Source of the DNA: Bacillus pseudomycoides
GTDB taxonomy: Bacteria; Bacillota; Bacilli; Bacillales; Bacillaceae_G
Direction of reading: 5' to 3'
Assembly (NCBI RefSeq): GCF_002582035.1
Contig: NZ_NUQE01000044.1
Span: 124,166-188,165 of the forward strand
DNA length: 64,000 bases
Shown: one piece after another, positions 1 to 8,537 of the stretch
Numbering within the stretch: the stretch's first letter is position 1
How the letters are laid out: each line of letters opens with the position of its first letter
Notes under the pieces: model-generated
Database searches by the model: none
The model's input: the letters and a program-made list of their open reading frames with translations, nothing else
What the model was told of the DNA's origin: nothing
Made by a program: the position numbers and the translations under genes

Positions 1-92
1 CAGGTATGCATGATCCAATTACGAGAGAATTTAGAAAAGACGATAGTATTTACAACATTCAAAAAGCACTTGTAGCCTACACGACAAGATAA
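1..92 (+). CDS. C-terminal end of an unidentified protein (partial)
   Basis: An open frame enters from the left edge and ends in tandem TAA codons. The last residues read ...HDPITREFRKDDSIYNIQ followed by KALVAYTTR. Only about 29 residues are inside the window, so no family can be assigned. A strong hairpin terminator about 80 bp downstream fits the end of a transcription unit. Confidence 0.6.
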   Translation, partial: GMHDPITREFRKDDSIYNIQKALVAYTTR

Positions 93-169
93 TAAAATTG
101 TATTTTTATACAATAACAAAAGTATTAACCCCGTATATTTCGGAACAACATACAATAATGTTGATTAAA

Positions 170-213
170 AATACAAAAAGACTATCTCTATTGCAAGATA
201 GTCTTTTTGTATT
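170..213. terminator. Bidirectional hairpin terminator
   Basis: An 18-bp inverted repeat (AATACAAAAAGACTATCT and its complement) encloses an 8-nt loop and is A-rich on one side and T-rich on the other. It can end the rightward partial gene, and may also catch leftward transcription from the RNase J gene. Confidence 0.85.
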
Positions 214-244
214 CTAACATATTATCTAGCACATGTAACATGTT

Positions 245-272
245 GTTTTGAAATAAAGTTTGATCAAATGTA
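245..272. repeat. Family A repeat, left-end fragment
   Basis: The segment GTTTTGAAATAAAGTTTGAT matches the left end of the family A elements found at 7.3, 11.3, 48.1, 50.0, 53.6 and 53.9 kb. No right end is recognisable before the RNase J stop codon, so this is a fragment. Confidence 0.6.
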
Positions 273-333
273 ATTAGACTTTTATAATTTTTTAATTTCG
301 CTTTGAGTTAATTCGTTTATAAAAGTAACCATT

Positions 334-2007
334 TTAAACTTCAATTATTATAGGAAGAATCATTGGCTTTCTTTTTGTATGTTCATATGTAAATTGTCCA
401 AGTGTTTCTTTTATGCTTTTTTTAAGAACATTCCATTGGCTAATATTCGCTTTTTGTGAATTATTAACAGTTTTTACAATCAGTTGATTAATTTTCTTTA
501 AAAAATCTTCTGAATCGCGCATATATACAAATCCACGAGAAATTGTGTCTGGACCGGAAATCATTTTCCCATCAGTTTTACTAAGAGTTATGACTATAAC
601 AAGCATACCATCCTCTGCAAGCTGTTTACGGTCACGTAAAATAATATTTCCAACATCACCAATACCCAATCCGTCTACATATACATTTCCTGCAGGTATT
701 CGTCTAGTTTGATAAGCAACTTGGTTCTTTATATCAACAACATCACCGTTATTCATAACATAAATATTCTCTTTCTTAACACCAACGGACTCTGCTAAAA
801 GGCGATGATGATGTAACATTCTAAATTCCCCATGAATCGGAATGAAATATTTTGGCTTCATTAAAGTGAGCATTAATTTTAATTCTTCTTGATAAGCATG
901 TCCAGAAACGTGCATCCCTGTTGAACTTCCCGATCCATAAATTACATTAGCTCCTAATAAAAATAAGTTGTCTACAATACGTGAAACATTTCGTTCATTA
1001 CCTGGAATAGGAGTTGCAGCTATAATAACAGTATCTTCAGGCAGGATATCAACCTGTCTATAGTTTCTGCTAGCTAAACGAGCTAAAGCAGCCATAGGCT
1101 CACCTTGACTGCCAGTACAAAGAATTGCTACCTTTTCTGGCTCCATTTGATTGATTTCGTGTGCTTCAATTAACATTCCCTCTGGAATATTTAAGTATCC
1201 TTGCTCTAATGCAACAGATACGACATTTACCATACTTCTTCCAAGCAAAGCGAGTTTTCGATTTGTTTTACACGCAGCATCTACCACTTGCTGTAAGCGA
1301 TTCACATTAGATGCAAAAGTGGAAAGAATAACTTTTCTACGTGCTTTCAGAAATGCTTCTTCAATATGTTCACCTACAAATCGTTCTGACGGAGTAAATC
1401 CAGAACGTTCCGCATTTGTACTTTCAGAGAGTAAAGCTAAAACACCATTACTTCCGATTTTAGCCATTTTATGAATATCAGGATATTGATTATTTATAGG
1501 AGTCAAATCAAACTTGAAATCACCTGTATGTACTACTGTACCTTCTGGTGTATGAAAAGCAATGCCAAGACAGTCTGGTATGCTATGATTCGTTTTGAAA
1601 AAAGTTAAACTTATTTGTCCAAGTTCAATTAACGATTCAGAGTCAATAACAAATAGCTCTGTTACATTTTGAAGTTTATGTTCTTTTAATTTCACTTCAA
1701 TTAACCCCAACGTTAAACGTGTTGCATAAATTGGCACATTCAATTGTTTTAAGAGATATGCGATACCTCCAATATGATCTTCATGTCCGTGTGTAACGAC
1801 TAAAGCTCGAATCTTATCTTGATTTTCCTTTAAATATGTAATGTCAGGGATAATCAAATCAATTCCTAATAAACTTTCATCAGGAAACTTCGAACCACAA
1901 TCAATTATTACAATGTCATTTGCATACTGTATAACATACATATTTTTTCCTATTTCCTTTATGCCGCCTAAAGCAAAAATGGATAGTGTATTTTCTACTG
2001 TTTCCAA
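334..2007 (-). CDS. Ribonuclease J family ribonuclease (paralogue)
   Basis: This is a cytoplasmic metal-dependent endo/5'-exoribonuclease of the RNase J family, involved in mRNA turnover and RNA maturation. The 557-aa length is full for the family. The metallo-beta-lactamase motif HGHEDHIGG lies near residues 73-81, followed by HTGDFKFD, the beta-CASP region (GRSM, CTGSQGEP) and a C-terminal PMILPIIIEV like that of RNase J1. It diverges in many places from the J1 sequence I remember from Bacillus, so it looks like an extra RNase J paralogue of this group, not the housekeeping copy. The start is TTG, supported by a near-perfect AGGAGG seven to eight bases upstream. It appears to be transcribed alone, since a terminator separates it from the upstream methyltransferase. 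Confidence 0.93.
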   Translation of the reverse strand: METVENTLSIFALGGIKEIGKNMYVIQYANDIVIIDCGSKFPDESLLGIDLIIPDITYLKENQDKIRALVVTHGHEDHIGGIAYLLKQLNVPIYATRLTLGLIEVKLKEHKLQNVTELFVIDSESLIELGQISLTFFKTNHSIPDCLGIAFHTPEGTVVHTGDFKFDLTPINNQYPDIHKMAKIGSNGVLALLSESTNAERSGFTPSERFVGEHIEEAFLKARRKVILSTFASNVNRLQQVVDAACKTNRKLALLGRSMVNVVSVALEQGYLNIPEGMLIEAHEINQMEPEKVAILCTGSQGEPMAALARLASRNYRQVDILPEDTVIIAATPIPGNERNVSRIVDNLFLLGANVIYGSGSSTGMHVSGHAYQEELKLMLTLMKPKYFIPIHGEFRMLHHHRLLAESVGVKKENIYVMNNGDVVDIKNQVAYQTRRIPAGNVYVDGLGIGDVGNIILRDRKQLAEDGMLVIVITLSKTDGKMISGPDTISRGFVYMRDSEDFLKKINQLIVKTVNNSQKANISQWNVLKKSIKETLGQFTYEHTKRKPMILPIIIEV

Positions 2008-2221
2008 AATTAATATCCTCCTTTTAAATTAAACATTTAAGTATGTTTGAAGAAATACGGAGTTCTTTTTTATGATTAACCTATCTAAGCAAATGTTATT
2101 CTATTTTATAGTAAAACAAACATTGATTTTCCATTCATCATAAGATATGGATTAACTTCTTCAATCTATAGGAATTGCACCAATAAAAAGTAAAATTCGT
2201 ACACGAAGTAAAACTCCACAA

Positions 2222-2264
2222 AAAAAAGCCGATAATCCTTTAGAGCATAGGAAATCGGCTTTTC
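2222..2264 (-). terminator. Rho-independent terminator after the O-methyltransferase
   Basis: Read leftward, AGAAAAGCCGATTT and ATCGGCTTTTTTT form a G+C-containing stem followed by a run of T. It sits just downstream of the leftward methyltransferase gene and upstream of the RNase J gene. Confidence 0.8.
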
Positions 2265-2404
2265 TATTAATCTGTTTAACACACGCATTATAACTAAAAT
2301 ATACACTAGTTTCTTCAAACATTTTTCCAGGTAAAATCTCTTTTCTTAATATTTTGGAATGGTGTAATCGAACTTCGTTTAAGTTATTTTCGTCCAACTT
2401 TATT

Positions 2405-3079
2405 TTAAATAGACGTAACCACAGCAAGTGCAAAGCCGTCATACCCTTTGGAACCAACAGTTTGGATTGCCGTTGCGCTCAAGCGTGGTTCAGTAGCGAG
2501 CAACTCGTAGAATCCCCGTATCCCTTGAACACTCTGATCAACATTAGAATCTTCTATTACTGCACCATCACGTACGACATTATCTGCAATGATTAAAGTA
2601 CCTGGACGTGAAAGCTTCAATGCCCACGCTAAATAATACGGATTATTTGGCTTATCAGCATCAATAAAAATAAGATCAAACGGTTCATGCTTATCATTAA
2701 CAAGTTGCTGTAATGTATTTAATGCTGGTCCAAGACGTACCTCCACTATATCACTTAAATTAGCACGCTTAATGTTTGAACGCGCTACTTCCGCATGCTT
2801 TGGATCTGCTTCTAACGTAATAAGACGACCATCTTTAGGCAATGCTCGCGCTAGCCAAATTGTACTATAACCACCTAGCGTGCCAATTTCTAATATAGTA
2901 CGTGCTCCTTGAATTTGCGCAAGCAGCTGCAGAAATTTCCCTTGATTCGGAGAAACATCGTGTGCGGGTAAGCCAGAATCTGCGTTAACTTGGAGTACCG
3001 AATCCAGTACAGGATCAGATGGAATTAGTAAATCTGTGATGTAGTGATCTACCTCAGTCCATTTATTAGAAATCTCCAT
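2405..3079 (-). CDS. Class I SAM-dependent O-methyltransferase (CCoAOMT-like)
   Basis: The 224-aa protein resembles bacterial caffeoyl-CoA O-methyltransferase-type enzymes, which transfer methyl from S-adenosylmethionine to catechol-like hydroxyls. The SAM-binding motif is ILEIGTLGGYSTIWLA, followed by LITLEAD and the metal/substrate segment DLIFIDADKPNN. I start at MEISNKW because GGGAGGA lies eight bases before that ATG; a start seven codons upstream overlaps this ribosome binding site. The natural substrate cannot be read from the sequence. Its own terminator follows. Confidence 0.85.
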   Translation of the reverse strand: MEISNKWTEVDHYITDLLIPSDPVLDSVLQVNADSGLPAHDVSPNQGKFLQLLAQIQGARTILEIGTLGGYSTIWLARALPKDGRLITLEADPKHAEVARSNIKRANLSDIVEVRLGPALNTLQQLVNDKHEPFDLIFIDADKPNNPYYLAWALKLSRPGTLIIADNVVRDGAVIEDSNVDQSVQGIRGFYELLATEPRLSATAIQTVGSKGYDGFALAVVTSI

Positions 3080-3126
3080 ATACACTGTCCTCCCTTGCAT
3101 TTCAACTGCTTAATTTATAAGAACTA

Positions 3127-3642
3127 TTACCATCCTAATCGATCGCGAAGAGAAGTAATGTGTGCAGTATGATGACGACCATGCCATGCATAAAGCCCAA
3201 TCGTTACACCTAATTTATTAGATCCTGATTCAGGATGATGAAACATTTTTTCAAAATCATTATGTTTCATAGATTGCAGCAAAGTAACCCATCTCGTATG
3301 TAATGATTCTAAAAGTGCTAGGGATACATCTATTGGTAACTGGGAATCAGGAAGCTCTGCCCATTTTTCTTCCATATACGGTTTAATCGTTGGATTATTT
3401 TCCGTCAGCGCCAACTTAAACCGAATATAACTATTCATATGACTATCTGCAATATGATGAACGACTTGGCGCACTGTCCATCCGCCAGTACGATACGGTG
3501 TATCAAGCTGATTTTCATCTAGCCCTTTTATTGCCTGTGTTAATGCAATAGGAAGATTTTCAATTTGTTCTATCCAATTCTCTATTGTATCTTGCGTAAT
3601 ACTTTCATAAGTAAATTGACCGATCGGATAACGTAAGTCCAT
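3127..3642 (-). CDS. DinB/YfiT-like putative metal-dependent hydrolase
   Basis: The 171-aa four-helix-bundle protein matches the B. subtilis YfiT type in the DinB superfamily. Candidate metal-binding histidines lie in VVHHIADSH and in the C-terminal [11 protein letters not shown]. YfiT-like proteins bind a divalent metal through three histidines; some members of the wider superfamily are thiol transferases, so the reaction is uncertain. The start at MDLRYP has AAGGGGAGC upstream; the longer frame would run into the preceding gene. It lies 25 bp downstream of the acetyltransferase gene on the same strand, so the two are probably co-transcribed. Confidence 0.85.
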   Translation of the reverse strand: MDLRYPIGQFTYESITQDTIENWIEQIENLPIALTQAIKGLDENQLDTPYRTGGWTVRQVVHHIADSHMNSYIRFKLALTENNPTIKPYMEEKWAELPDSQLPIDVSLALLESLHTRWVTLLQSMKHNDFEKMFHHPESGSNKLGVTIGLYAWHGRHHTAHITSLRDRLGW

Positions 3643-3667
3643 AATTGTATTGCTCCCCTTCTTTGTT

Positions 3668-4177
3668 TTAATTAGAATGTCTCCAAATATAATGGATAAA
3701 ATCAATTTTTGGGCCCTCTGGTGTGTTTTCATCAATTGAGATACGTGAAAAAAGGTTCTTTTCTAATACTTTTTGAGAAGCAAAATTATTATTTGTTGTT
3801 TTCGCATGAATTTTAGTAACATGATAGTTTGTTGCTTCATCTAAGAGGAGTTTTACAGCTTTAGTTGCAATACTTCTTCCAACATATTTTTCTCCTAATC
3901 GATAGCCAAGATACCCGAATTCTTTATCTTTCTCAATATCTACTAAATTGATTCTCCCGACAATTGTTCCTGCCTGATTTCTTATGAGGTGAAAATATGA
4001 AATACCTTCAAGTTGTTCTTTTAATAATTCATAAAATATTTTTTGAAACGTTTCATATGTATAGTAATCTTCACCACGACTAGGCAACATCTTTTCGAAA
4101 AAAGACCGGTTACTACATTCAAAAGCAAACAATTCTTCTGCATCTTGTTCCTTTAACTTTTCTATGTAGACTTCCAT
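3668..4177 (-). CDS. GNAT family N-acetyltransferase (RimJ/RimL-like)
   Basis: The 169-aa protein has the GNAT fold: an N-terminal region rich in acidic residues, [12 protein letters not shown] (beta 4), and the acetyl-CoA loop region [20 protein letters not shown], followed by [17 protein letters not shown] typical of the RimJ/RimL subgroup. It probably acetylates a protein N-terminus, an amino acid or a small amine; the substrate is unknown. The next gene downstream (DinB/YfiT-like) begins within 26 bp, suggesting an operon. Confidence 0.85.
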   Translation of the reverse strand: MEVYIEKLKEQDAEELFAFECSNRSFFEKMLPSRGEDYYTYETFQKIFYELLKEQLEGISYFHLIRNQAGTIVGRINLVDIEKDKEFGYLGYRLGEKYVGRSIATKAVKLLLDEATNYHVTKIHAKTTNNNFASQKVLEKNLFSRISIDENTPEGPKIDFIHYIWRHSN

Positions 4178-4253
4178 TCGCTAATCATTCCTTTTCAAAA
4201 TCAATCAACTATATAAATTTGCTATTTCGTTACAAAATCCTGCTGAAAAAAGA

Positions 4254-5573
4254 CTACTTTCCTCGACTCGTAAATATAGCAAATAGTACTTTTGGATGAA
4301 AAAGATGTAAGGGACTACGAATTAAGTTCATAACGTTAACCAATCGAATATAAATTTCCGGATTAAAAGCAGAAAGACGATATACCTTTTTGGTGTACCA
4401 CTGTTTAAATGGTTGCATAAGAGGTCTGTCCCCTTTAATGTTCGAAACGCGAAATGCTTCTGTTGTAGTCATTTCCCACGGCGTTGCTATCAACTTCGAA
4501 ATACTCTTATGAAATTTGTAGGTGAAATCTTTTTCGAGATGTTTATTTTCCCGGAGACATCTTTCCAACTCTAAAGCTTCCATTGCAGCGACTGAAATCC
4601 CTTGTCCAAAAACGGGATCAAAACGGCAATGAGCATCTCCAATTACTAAAAAACCTTCCGGAATATGTCTTATTAAGTCAAAGCGGCGACGCACTTGATA
4701 AGGAATTTTATGTATTCTTATATCCGAAAGAGGCTCTGCTATTTCAAGAAAACTTCGCACATCAGGGACCGGTAATTTCTGAGCATAAGCAAAAAATTCT
4801 TCATCAGTTTGCGGAGCACGCTCATTTGCGTAACCGCTAAAAGTTACATAAAAACGATCGTCTTCAATTGTTTGAATAAGAGCACCATAAGGGTTTTCAG
4901 GAAAACTAGGAGAAACAAGAAGGTTACACCAATCTAGCCGTTCTTTTGTTTTTAAACGAAATACTCTAGTAGCATAAAATAGTTGAATCCATACTTTTTC
5001 CTCTTTAACCTGTATACCATGTGTTTGTAACCACTCTACACTCTTTGACCCAAACCCGCTTGCATCCACAACTACATTTGCATGAATTTCTTCTTTTGCA
5101 CCTGTTTCAAGGTTTTTCACTCGTACTCCGTATACTTTATTATGCTCTTCATCTATCAAAATTTGTTCAACCATCATTCTATATCTAGTTACAATATTAG
5201 CTACTTGATCAATTCGTCTTTTTAAATGCCACTCAAACATAGGACGGCTTTGTTGAACCATAGTTAAATCTCCTGTAAATTGTGGTTTCCAACAACCAAA
5301 ATGATGCCACTTCACATCTTGTGTAAAATTACTTACAATACTTTGATCCTCAATTAATTGCGAAATAATTTGAGGAAATAATTCCTCAATTGCTTCTTCT
5401 CCGCCTTTTAATAAAACATGTGGATGATAACTTTGCGGCACTCTCTTTCTAGGAGTCTTTTCCGTCCATTCTTCACCTATTTCTAAAATTATTACTTTCT
5501 GAAAAGAATGAGATAAAGCCTTTGCAGCAAGTTTTCCAGCAATGCTTCCTCCAATTACAATTGCAATATCCAA
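4254..5573 (-). CDS. FAD-dependent oxidoreductase (hydroxylase/halogenase-like)
   Basis: A 439-aa flavoprotein of the PHBH/geranylgeranyl-reductase-like group. The N-terminal dinucleotide-binding motif reads IVIGGSIAGKLAAKAL, with Gly replacing the usual first residue of GxGxxG. The second FAD motif is FLVIGDAHCRFDPVFGQG, the typical GD(x)6P segment. The family oxidises or reduces diverse small hydrophobic substrates; this one is unassigned. It is probably monocistronic, with a terminator upstream for the preceding unit. The end of the protein is basic and lacks a membrane anchor. Confidence 0.8.
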   Translation of the reverse strand: MDIAIVIGGSIAGKLAAKALSHSFQKVIILEIGEEWTEKTPRKRVPQSYHPHVLLKGGEEAIEELFPQIISQLIEDQSIVSNFTQDVKWHHFGCWKPQFTGDLTMVQQSRPMFEWHLKRRIDQVANIVTRYRMMVEQILIDEEHNKVYGVRVKNLETGAKEEIHANVVVDASGFGSKSVEWLQTHGIQVKEEKVWIQLFYATRVFRLKTKERLDWCNLLVSPSFPENPYGALIQTIEDDRFYVTFSGYANERAPQTDEEFFAYAQKLPVPDVRSFLEIAEPLSDIRIHKIPYQVRRRFDLIRHIPEGFLVIGDAHCRFDPVFGQGISVAAMEALELERCLRENKHLEKDFTYKFHKSISKLIATPWEMTTTEAFRVSNIKGDRPLMQPFKQWYTKKVYRLSAFNPEIYIRLVNVMNLIRSPLHLFHPKVLFAIFTSRGK

Positions 5574-5656
5574 TATGTTACCTCCTATCTACTTCGTTCC
5601 ATATTTCTCTATCAATTTTACCATTTTAAAATCTCTCAATTGAACATAATAGATTT

Positions 5657-5695
5657 AAAAAATCCTGTATCATCATACTCATACAGGATTTTGAT
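5657..5695 (-). terminator. Terminator after uppP and the small membrane protein
   Basis: The segment contains AATCCTGTAT and ATACAGGATT separated by a 10-nt loop. Reading leftward the stem is followed by T-rich sequence. It ends the unit that contains uppP and the 54-aa gene. Confidence 0.7.
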
Positions 5696-5708
5696 TTCTA
5701 GTGATATT

Positions 5709-5873
5709 TCATTCATCTCTGCTTTTCATAATAAGAATCGCATGTGTAAATAATCCACAAGCAATCCCAATAAAAATTCCGATGTTAGGCTTTTCTAATA
5801 ACATTCCTCCTGCTAAACCTAACATAAAGAATCCCCCATAAAATAACCTTACCATTTTCTCATATTTTTTCAT
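5709..5873 (-). CDS. Small membrane protein (54 aa)
   Basis: A 54-codon frame begins MKKYEKMVRLFYGGFFMLGL and contains two hydrophobic segments (residues about 9-25 and 30-47) ending in a charged tail KSRDE. GGGAGGAGG lies five bases before the ATG. It starts 12 bp after the uppP stop codon, so it is co-transcribed with uppP. I recognise no family; it may help or modulate the phosphatase, but that is inference from position only. Confidence 0.75.
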   Translation of the reverse strand: MKKYEKMVRLFYGGFFMLGLAGGMLLEKPNIGIFIGIACGLFTHAILIMKSRDE

Positions 5874-5885
5874 GTTCCTCCTCCC

Positions 5886-6665
5886 TTAAAATACACCAGT
5901 AAATTGTAAGATAAGAATGAGAAGCCCCAGAACCCATACATAATACGCAAATGTTTTTAAAGAATGATGTTTTAAATATTGAATCATCCATGTGACGGCA
6001 ATATATCCAAAGAATGCTGCAGATAGCGTACCGACAATAAGTGACGTGTTAGAGATTGCTTCTGCTTTTCCTTGGAAAACATCGACTAACTGTAAGATAA
6101 TCGCTCCAACAATTGCGGGTGTTGATAATAAAAATGAGAAATAAGCTGCTGTTTCACGGTCTAACTTTCTCCACAGAGCAGCAACGATTGTCATACCTGA
6201 TCGAGAGATTGCTGGAAAAATCGCAAACGCTTGGAACGAACCGATAATAAATGCGTCTTTATATGTAATATCGTTCATCTTCTTACGTCCGCTTTTTTGT
6301 TTCTCTGCCATATATAAGAATAAACCTGTAACTAGAAATTCCCATCCTATCGTTATACCTGTTTTTGAAATCTCTTCAAAGAAATCTTTAAATAGTAAAC
6401 CAATTACGACTGCAGGAATTGTTCCGATAATTAATAAATACGTTAATTTTGAGAATGGATTTTTTATTAAATAGAGAAATTCTTTTTTATAGTAAATAAA
6501 AACCGCTACTAACGTCCCTATATGAAGCATCGTATCTAAAAAGAGCCCTGCCTCATCTAAACCAAAAAGGTGTCTCCCTAAATACAAATGACCAGTACTG
6601 CTAATTGGTAAAAACTCTGTTAAACCTTGAATAATTCCTAAGATAAAGGCTTCTAACCAATTCAT
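5886..6665 (-). CDS. uppP: Undecaprenyl-diphosphatase
   Basis: This integral membrane phosphatase (259 aa, family length about 260-280) removes a phosphate from undecaprenyl pyrophosphate, recycling the lipid carrier for cell wall synthesis; overexpression of the family gives bacitracin resistance. Signature motifs are GLTEFLPISSTGH near residues 14-26 and AIFPAISRSGMTI in the second half, which carries the conserved arginine. About seven to eight hydrophobic segments are visible. GAAAGGAGA precedes the ATG. A small membrane protein gene follows in the same operon. Bacillus usually has several UppP paralogues, so this need not be the only one. Confidence 0.95.
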   Translation of the reverse strand: MNWLEAFILGIIQGLTEFLPISSTGHLYLGRHLFGLDEAGLFLDTMLHIGTLVAVFIYYKKEFLYLIKNPFSKLTYLLIIGTIPAVVIGLLFKDFFEEISKTGITIGWEFLVTGLFLYMAEKQKSGRKKMNDITYKDAFIIGSFQAFAIFPAISRSGMTIVAALWRKLDRETAAYFSFLLSTPAIVGAIILQLVDVFQGKAEAISNTSLIVGTLSAAFFGYIAVTWMIQYLKHHSLKTFAYYVWVLGLLILILQFTGVF

Positions 6666-6906
6666 GATTGTCTCCTTTCAAGTTTGCTTGTACCAGTATA
6701 TGTTTGTATTTTTTTAGTTATGTAAAGTTACTCGTTTTTAATAGATTCTTATATTGAATGACAATCATGTGGTTTAGAAAATAAAGTGATAACAATTGAC
6801 AATGGAGAACCCTTAAAGATAATATAAATGTATATGTAAGAATGTATGTTCGTTTTGCAGTGTAAAAATTTTTATCTTTGTATTTAATAAAAGGAGTGAA
6901 TAGGAA

Positions 6907-7308
6907 ATGGAAAACTCAAATCAAAAAATTACTACCTTCTTAATGTTCCCTGGAACAGCTGAGGAAGCAATGAAACATTACACTTCTATATTTGATCAAT
7001 CGGAAATCATAAGTATTTCTCGAAACGAAACTGCTGCAGAGGGAAAAGTGCTGCATGCTACGTTTTCATTAAAAGGGCAACTATTTATGTGTATTGATAA
7101 TAGTAATAAAGATGTACATCAATTTACTCCCGCTATGTCATTGTTTGTCTCTTGTGATACGGAGGAAGAAATTGATCGAGTTTTTGATAAATTATCTCAG
7201 GATGGCGCGGTATTAATGCCGTTAACTGCTTCTCCTTGGAGTGCAAAGTTTGCTTGGGTCCAAGATAAGTATGGTGTTTCTTGGCAATTAAATCTTGCGA
7301 AAATGTAG
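6907..7308 (+). CDS. VOC family protein (PhnB/YjdN-like)
   Basis: The 133-aa protein has the vicinal-oxygen-chelate fold of the PhnB group: KITTFLMFPGTAEEAMKHYTSIF at the start and PWSAKFAWVQDKYGVSWQLN at the end. The group is often mislabelled as a demethylubiquinone methyltransferase. No enzymatic activity can be assigned. AAGGAGTGAATAGGAA precedes the ATG. The neighbouring gene downstream is convergent, with a family A repeat acting as the shared terminator. Confidence 0.85.
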   Translation: MENSNQKITTFLMFPGTAEEAMKHYTSIFDQSEIISISRNETAAEGKVLHATFSLKGQLFMCIDNSNKDVHQFTPAMSLFVSCDTEEEIDRVFDKLSQDGAVLMPLTASPWSAKFAWVQDKYGVSWQLNLAKM

Positions 7309-7422
7309 TTTTGAAATAAAGTTCAATCAAAAAGGAATCCATTTTGAAAAAAGGTTGATCAAAATGGATTCCTTTATTAGAATTATGAATTTAGTTTTTA
7401 TAAAAAAGATGAATCAAAACTC
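7309..7422. repeat. Family A repeat, also a bidirectional terminator
   Basis: The element opens with TTTTGAAATAAAGTTCAATC. Its central perfect 16-bp hairpin (AAAGGAATCCATTTTG at 7331-7346 with its complement at 7360-7375) is followed by a TTTTTATAAAAAAG segment and AATCAAAACTCAT. It fills the gap between two convergent genes, so it can terminate both. Confidence 0.75.
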
Positions 7423-7458
7423 ATAGGTATGCCCCTTGAATCTATGAGAAATTACAAA

Positions 7459-7986
7459 TTATTCATCAACCCTTGGCTGCGCAAACCCCATTCTACACAT
7501 TGACCAGTTAAATGTTGTTTTTTGAATTTCATCACAAATATCCCACAAGTTATTTACTAAACGTAATTCAACATTACGTTTAAGCAGTTCTTGAAATAAA
7601 TCAACTACTTCTAATTTAGCAATCGGAATTTGTGTTGTTTCACTTACATAATAGCCAGCAATCTCATCTTGAAGTGTGAATTGTTTTATATCAAATTCAT
7701 ACAAGTATAATTTAGTATTTTTCATCGTTTCAAACCATTTGTTTTCAATCACTACTACATGTGAACATGACTTTGATGATATATATGTTTGCTTGTCGAT
7801 TTCAGATGTATTTGGTCCAACATGATAACAAACACGCGGACAATTTCTGGGTGTTAAAAAGTTAGGTAAGCATTTATCATCTATTGCCCATACAAGCCCT
7901 TTCGTTGAATTTAAATCCGTTCGAGTAGGAATTCGGGGCTGAAACACTTGGATATGGCTCTCTTCGCTTACATGGAATATCCGCAC
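7459..7986 (-). CDS. DUF6886-type conserved protein
   Basis: A 175-aa soluble protein beginning MRIFHVSEESHIQVFQPR with the conserved block LVWAIDDKCLPNFLTPRNCPRVCYH at about residues 30-55. I recognise this layout from proteins annotated as DUF6886 in Bacillus, whose function is unknown. Two cysteines flank the PR motif and a third group (SKSCSHVVV) follows, but no clear metal site is visible. It is a single gene, convergent with the VOC gene. Confidence 0.6.
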   Translation of the reverse strand: MRIFHVSEESHIQVFQPRIPTRTDLNSTKGLVWAIDDKCLPNFLTPRNCPRVCYHVGPNTSEIDKQTYISSKSCSHVVVIENKWFETMKNTKLYLYEFDIKQFTLQDEIAGYYVSETTQIPIAKLEVVDLFQELLKRNVELRLVNNLWDICDEIQKTTFNWSMCRMGFAQPRVDE

Positions 7987-8132
7987 ACGCTTCCCTCCTT
8001 AAAATACATTCCCTTGTCCTTCATTTTCTTAGTTTGAATACAATATATCACGACAAACCATATTTCCATATAGCTTGTCTAAAATGAATACACTAATAGG
8101 TGACAAAGGTATGACAAATTATTGATATATAG

Positions 8133-8170
8133 AAAAAATCCCTCTTCTTTTACAGAAGAGGGATTTTTTT
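8133..8170. terminator. Strong bidirectional terminator
   Basis: AAAAAATCCCTCTTC pairs with GAAGAGGGATTTTTT around a short TTTTACA loop. No gene ends immediately to its left; the nearest gene on that side starts at 7986 and runs away from it. It may end an antisense or lost transcript. A second small hairpin, CCTC-TAAAC-GAGG, follows at about 8270-8290. Confidence 0.75.
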
Positions 8171-8537
8171 AATCCTCTGAACGAGGTTTTAGTATTTCTA
8201 CTTTAATTAACAAACGGCTTAATTGCAAAGACAAACATTCATACTGAGGTGCAGCAGATGCTGTTGTAATCCTCTAAACGAGGGTTTTTCATTTGTCTCT
8301 ATCAAATGTTTTTTCATTCAGAAATGCAGCTACACATCCATGCCCGCTTCTTTACCTTCACAGCCCCCTGTCCTATCTTTACAATATCTTTGCAAAACAT
8401 TAATCCCACATTTAACTTCATCTGGTAATATTTTCATAGGAAACGTATCTATTTCTTCTCACTCTATCTATTAAAGATACAGAAGAACACCCGCCAATCA
8501 GTCACAATGTTTCTACTAAATAAAAAGGAGACTAGTG

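Noticed and set aside
8270-8480. Small leftward frame with several cysteines upstream of the glycerophosphodiesterase gene
   Set aside because: It reads MKILPDEVKCGINVLQRYCK and stops after about 32 residues. The start has no good ribosome binding site and no family is clear.
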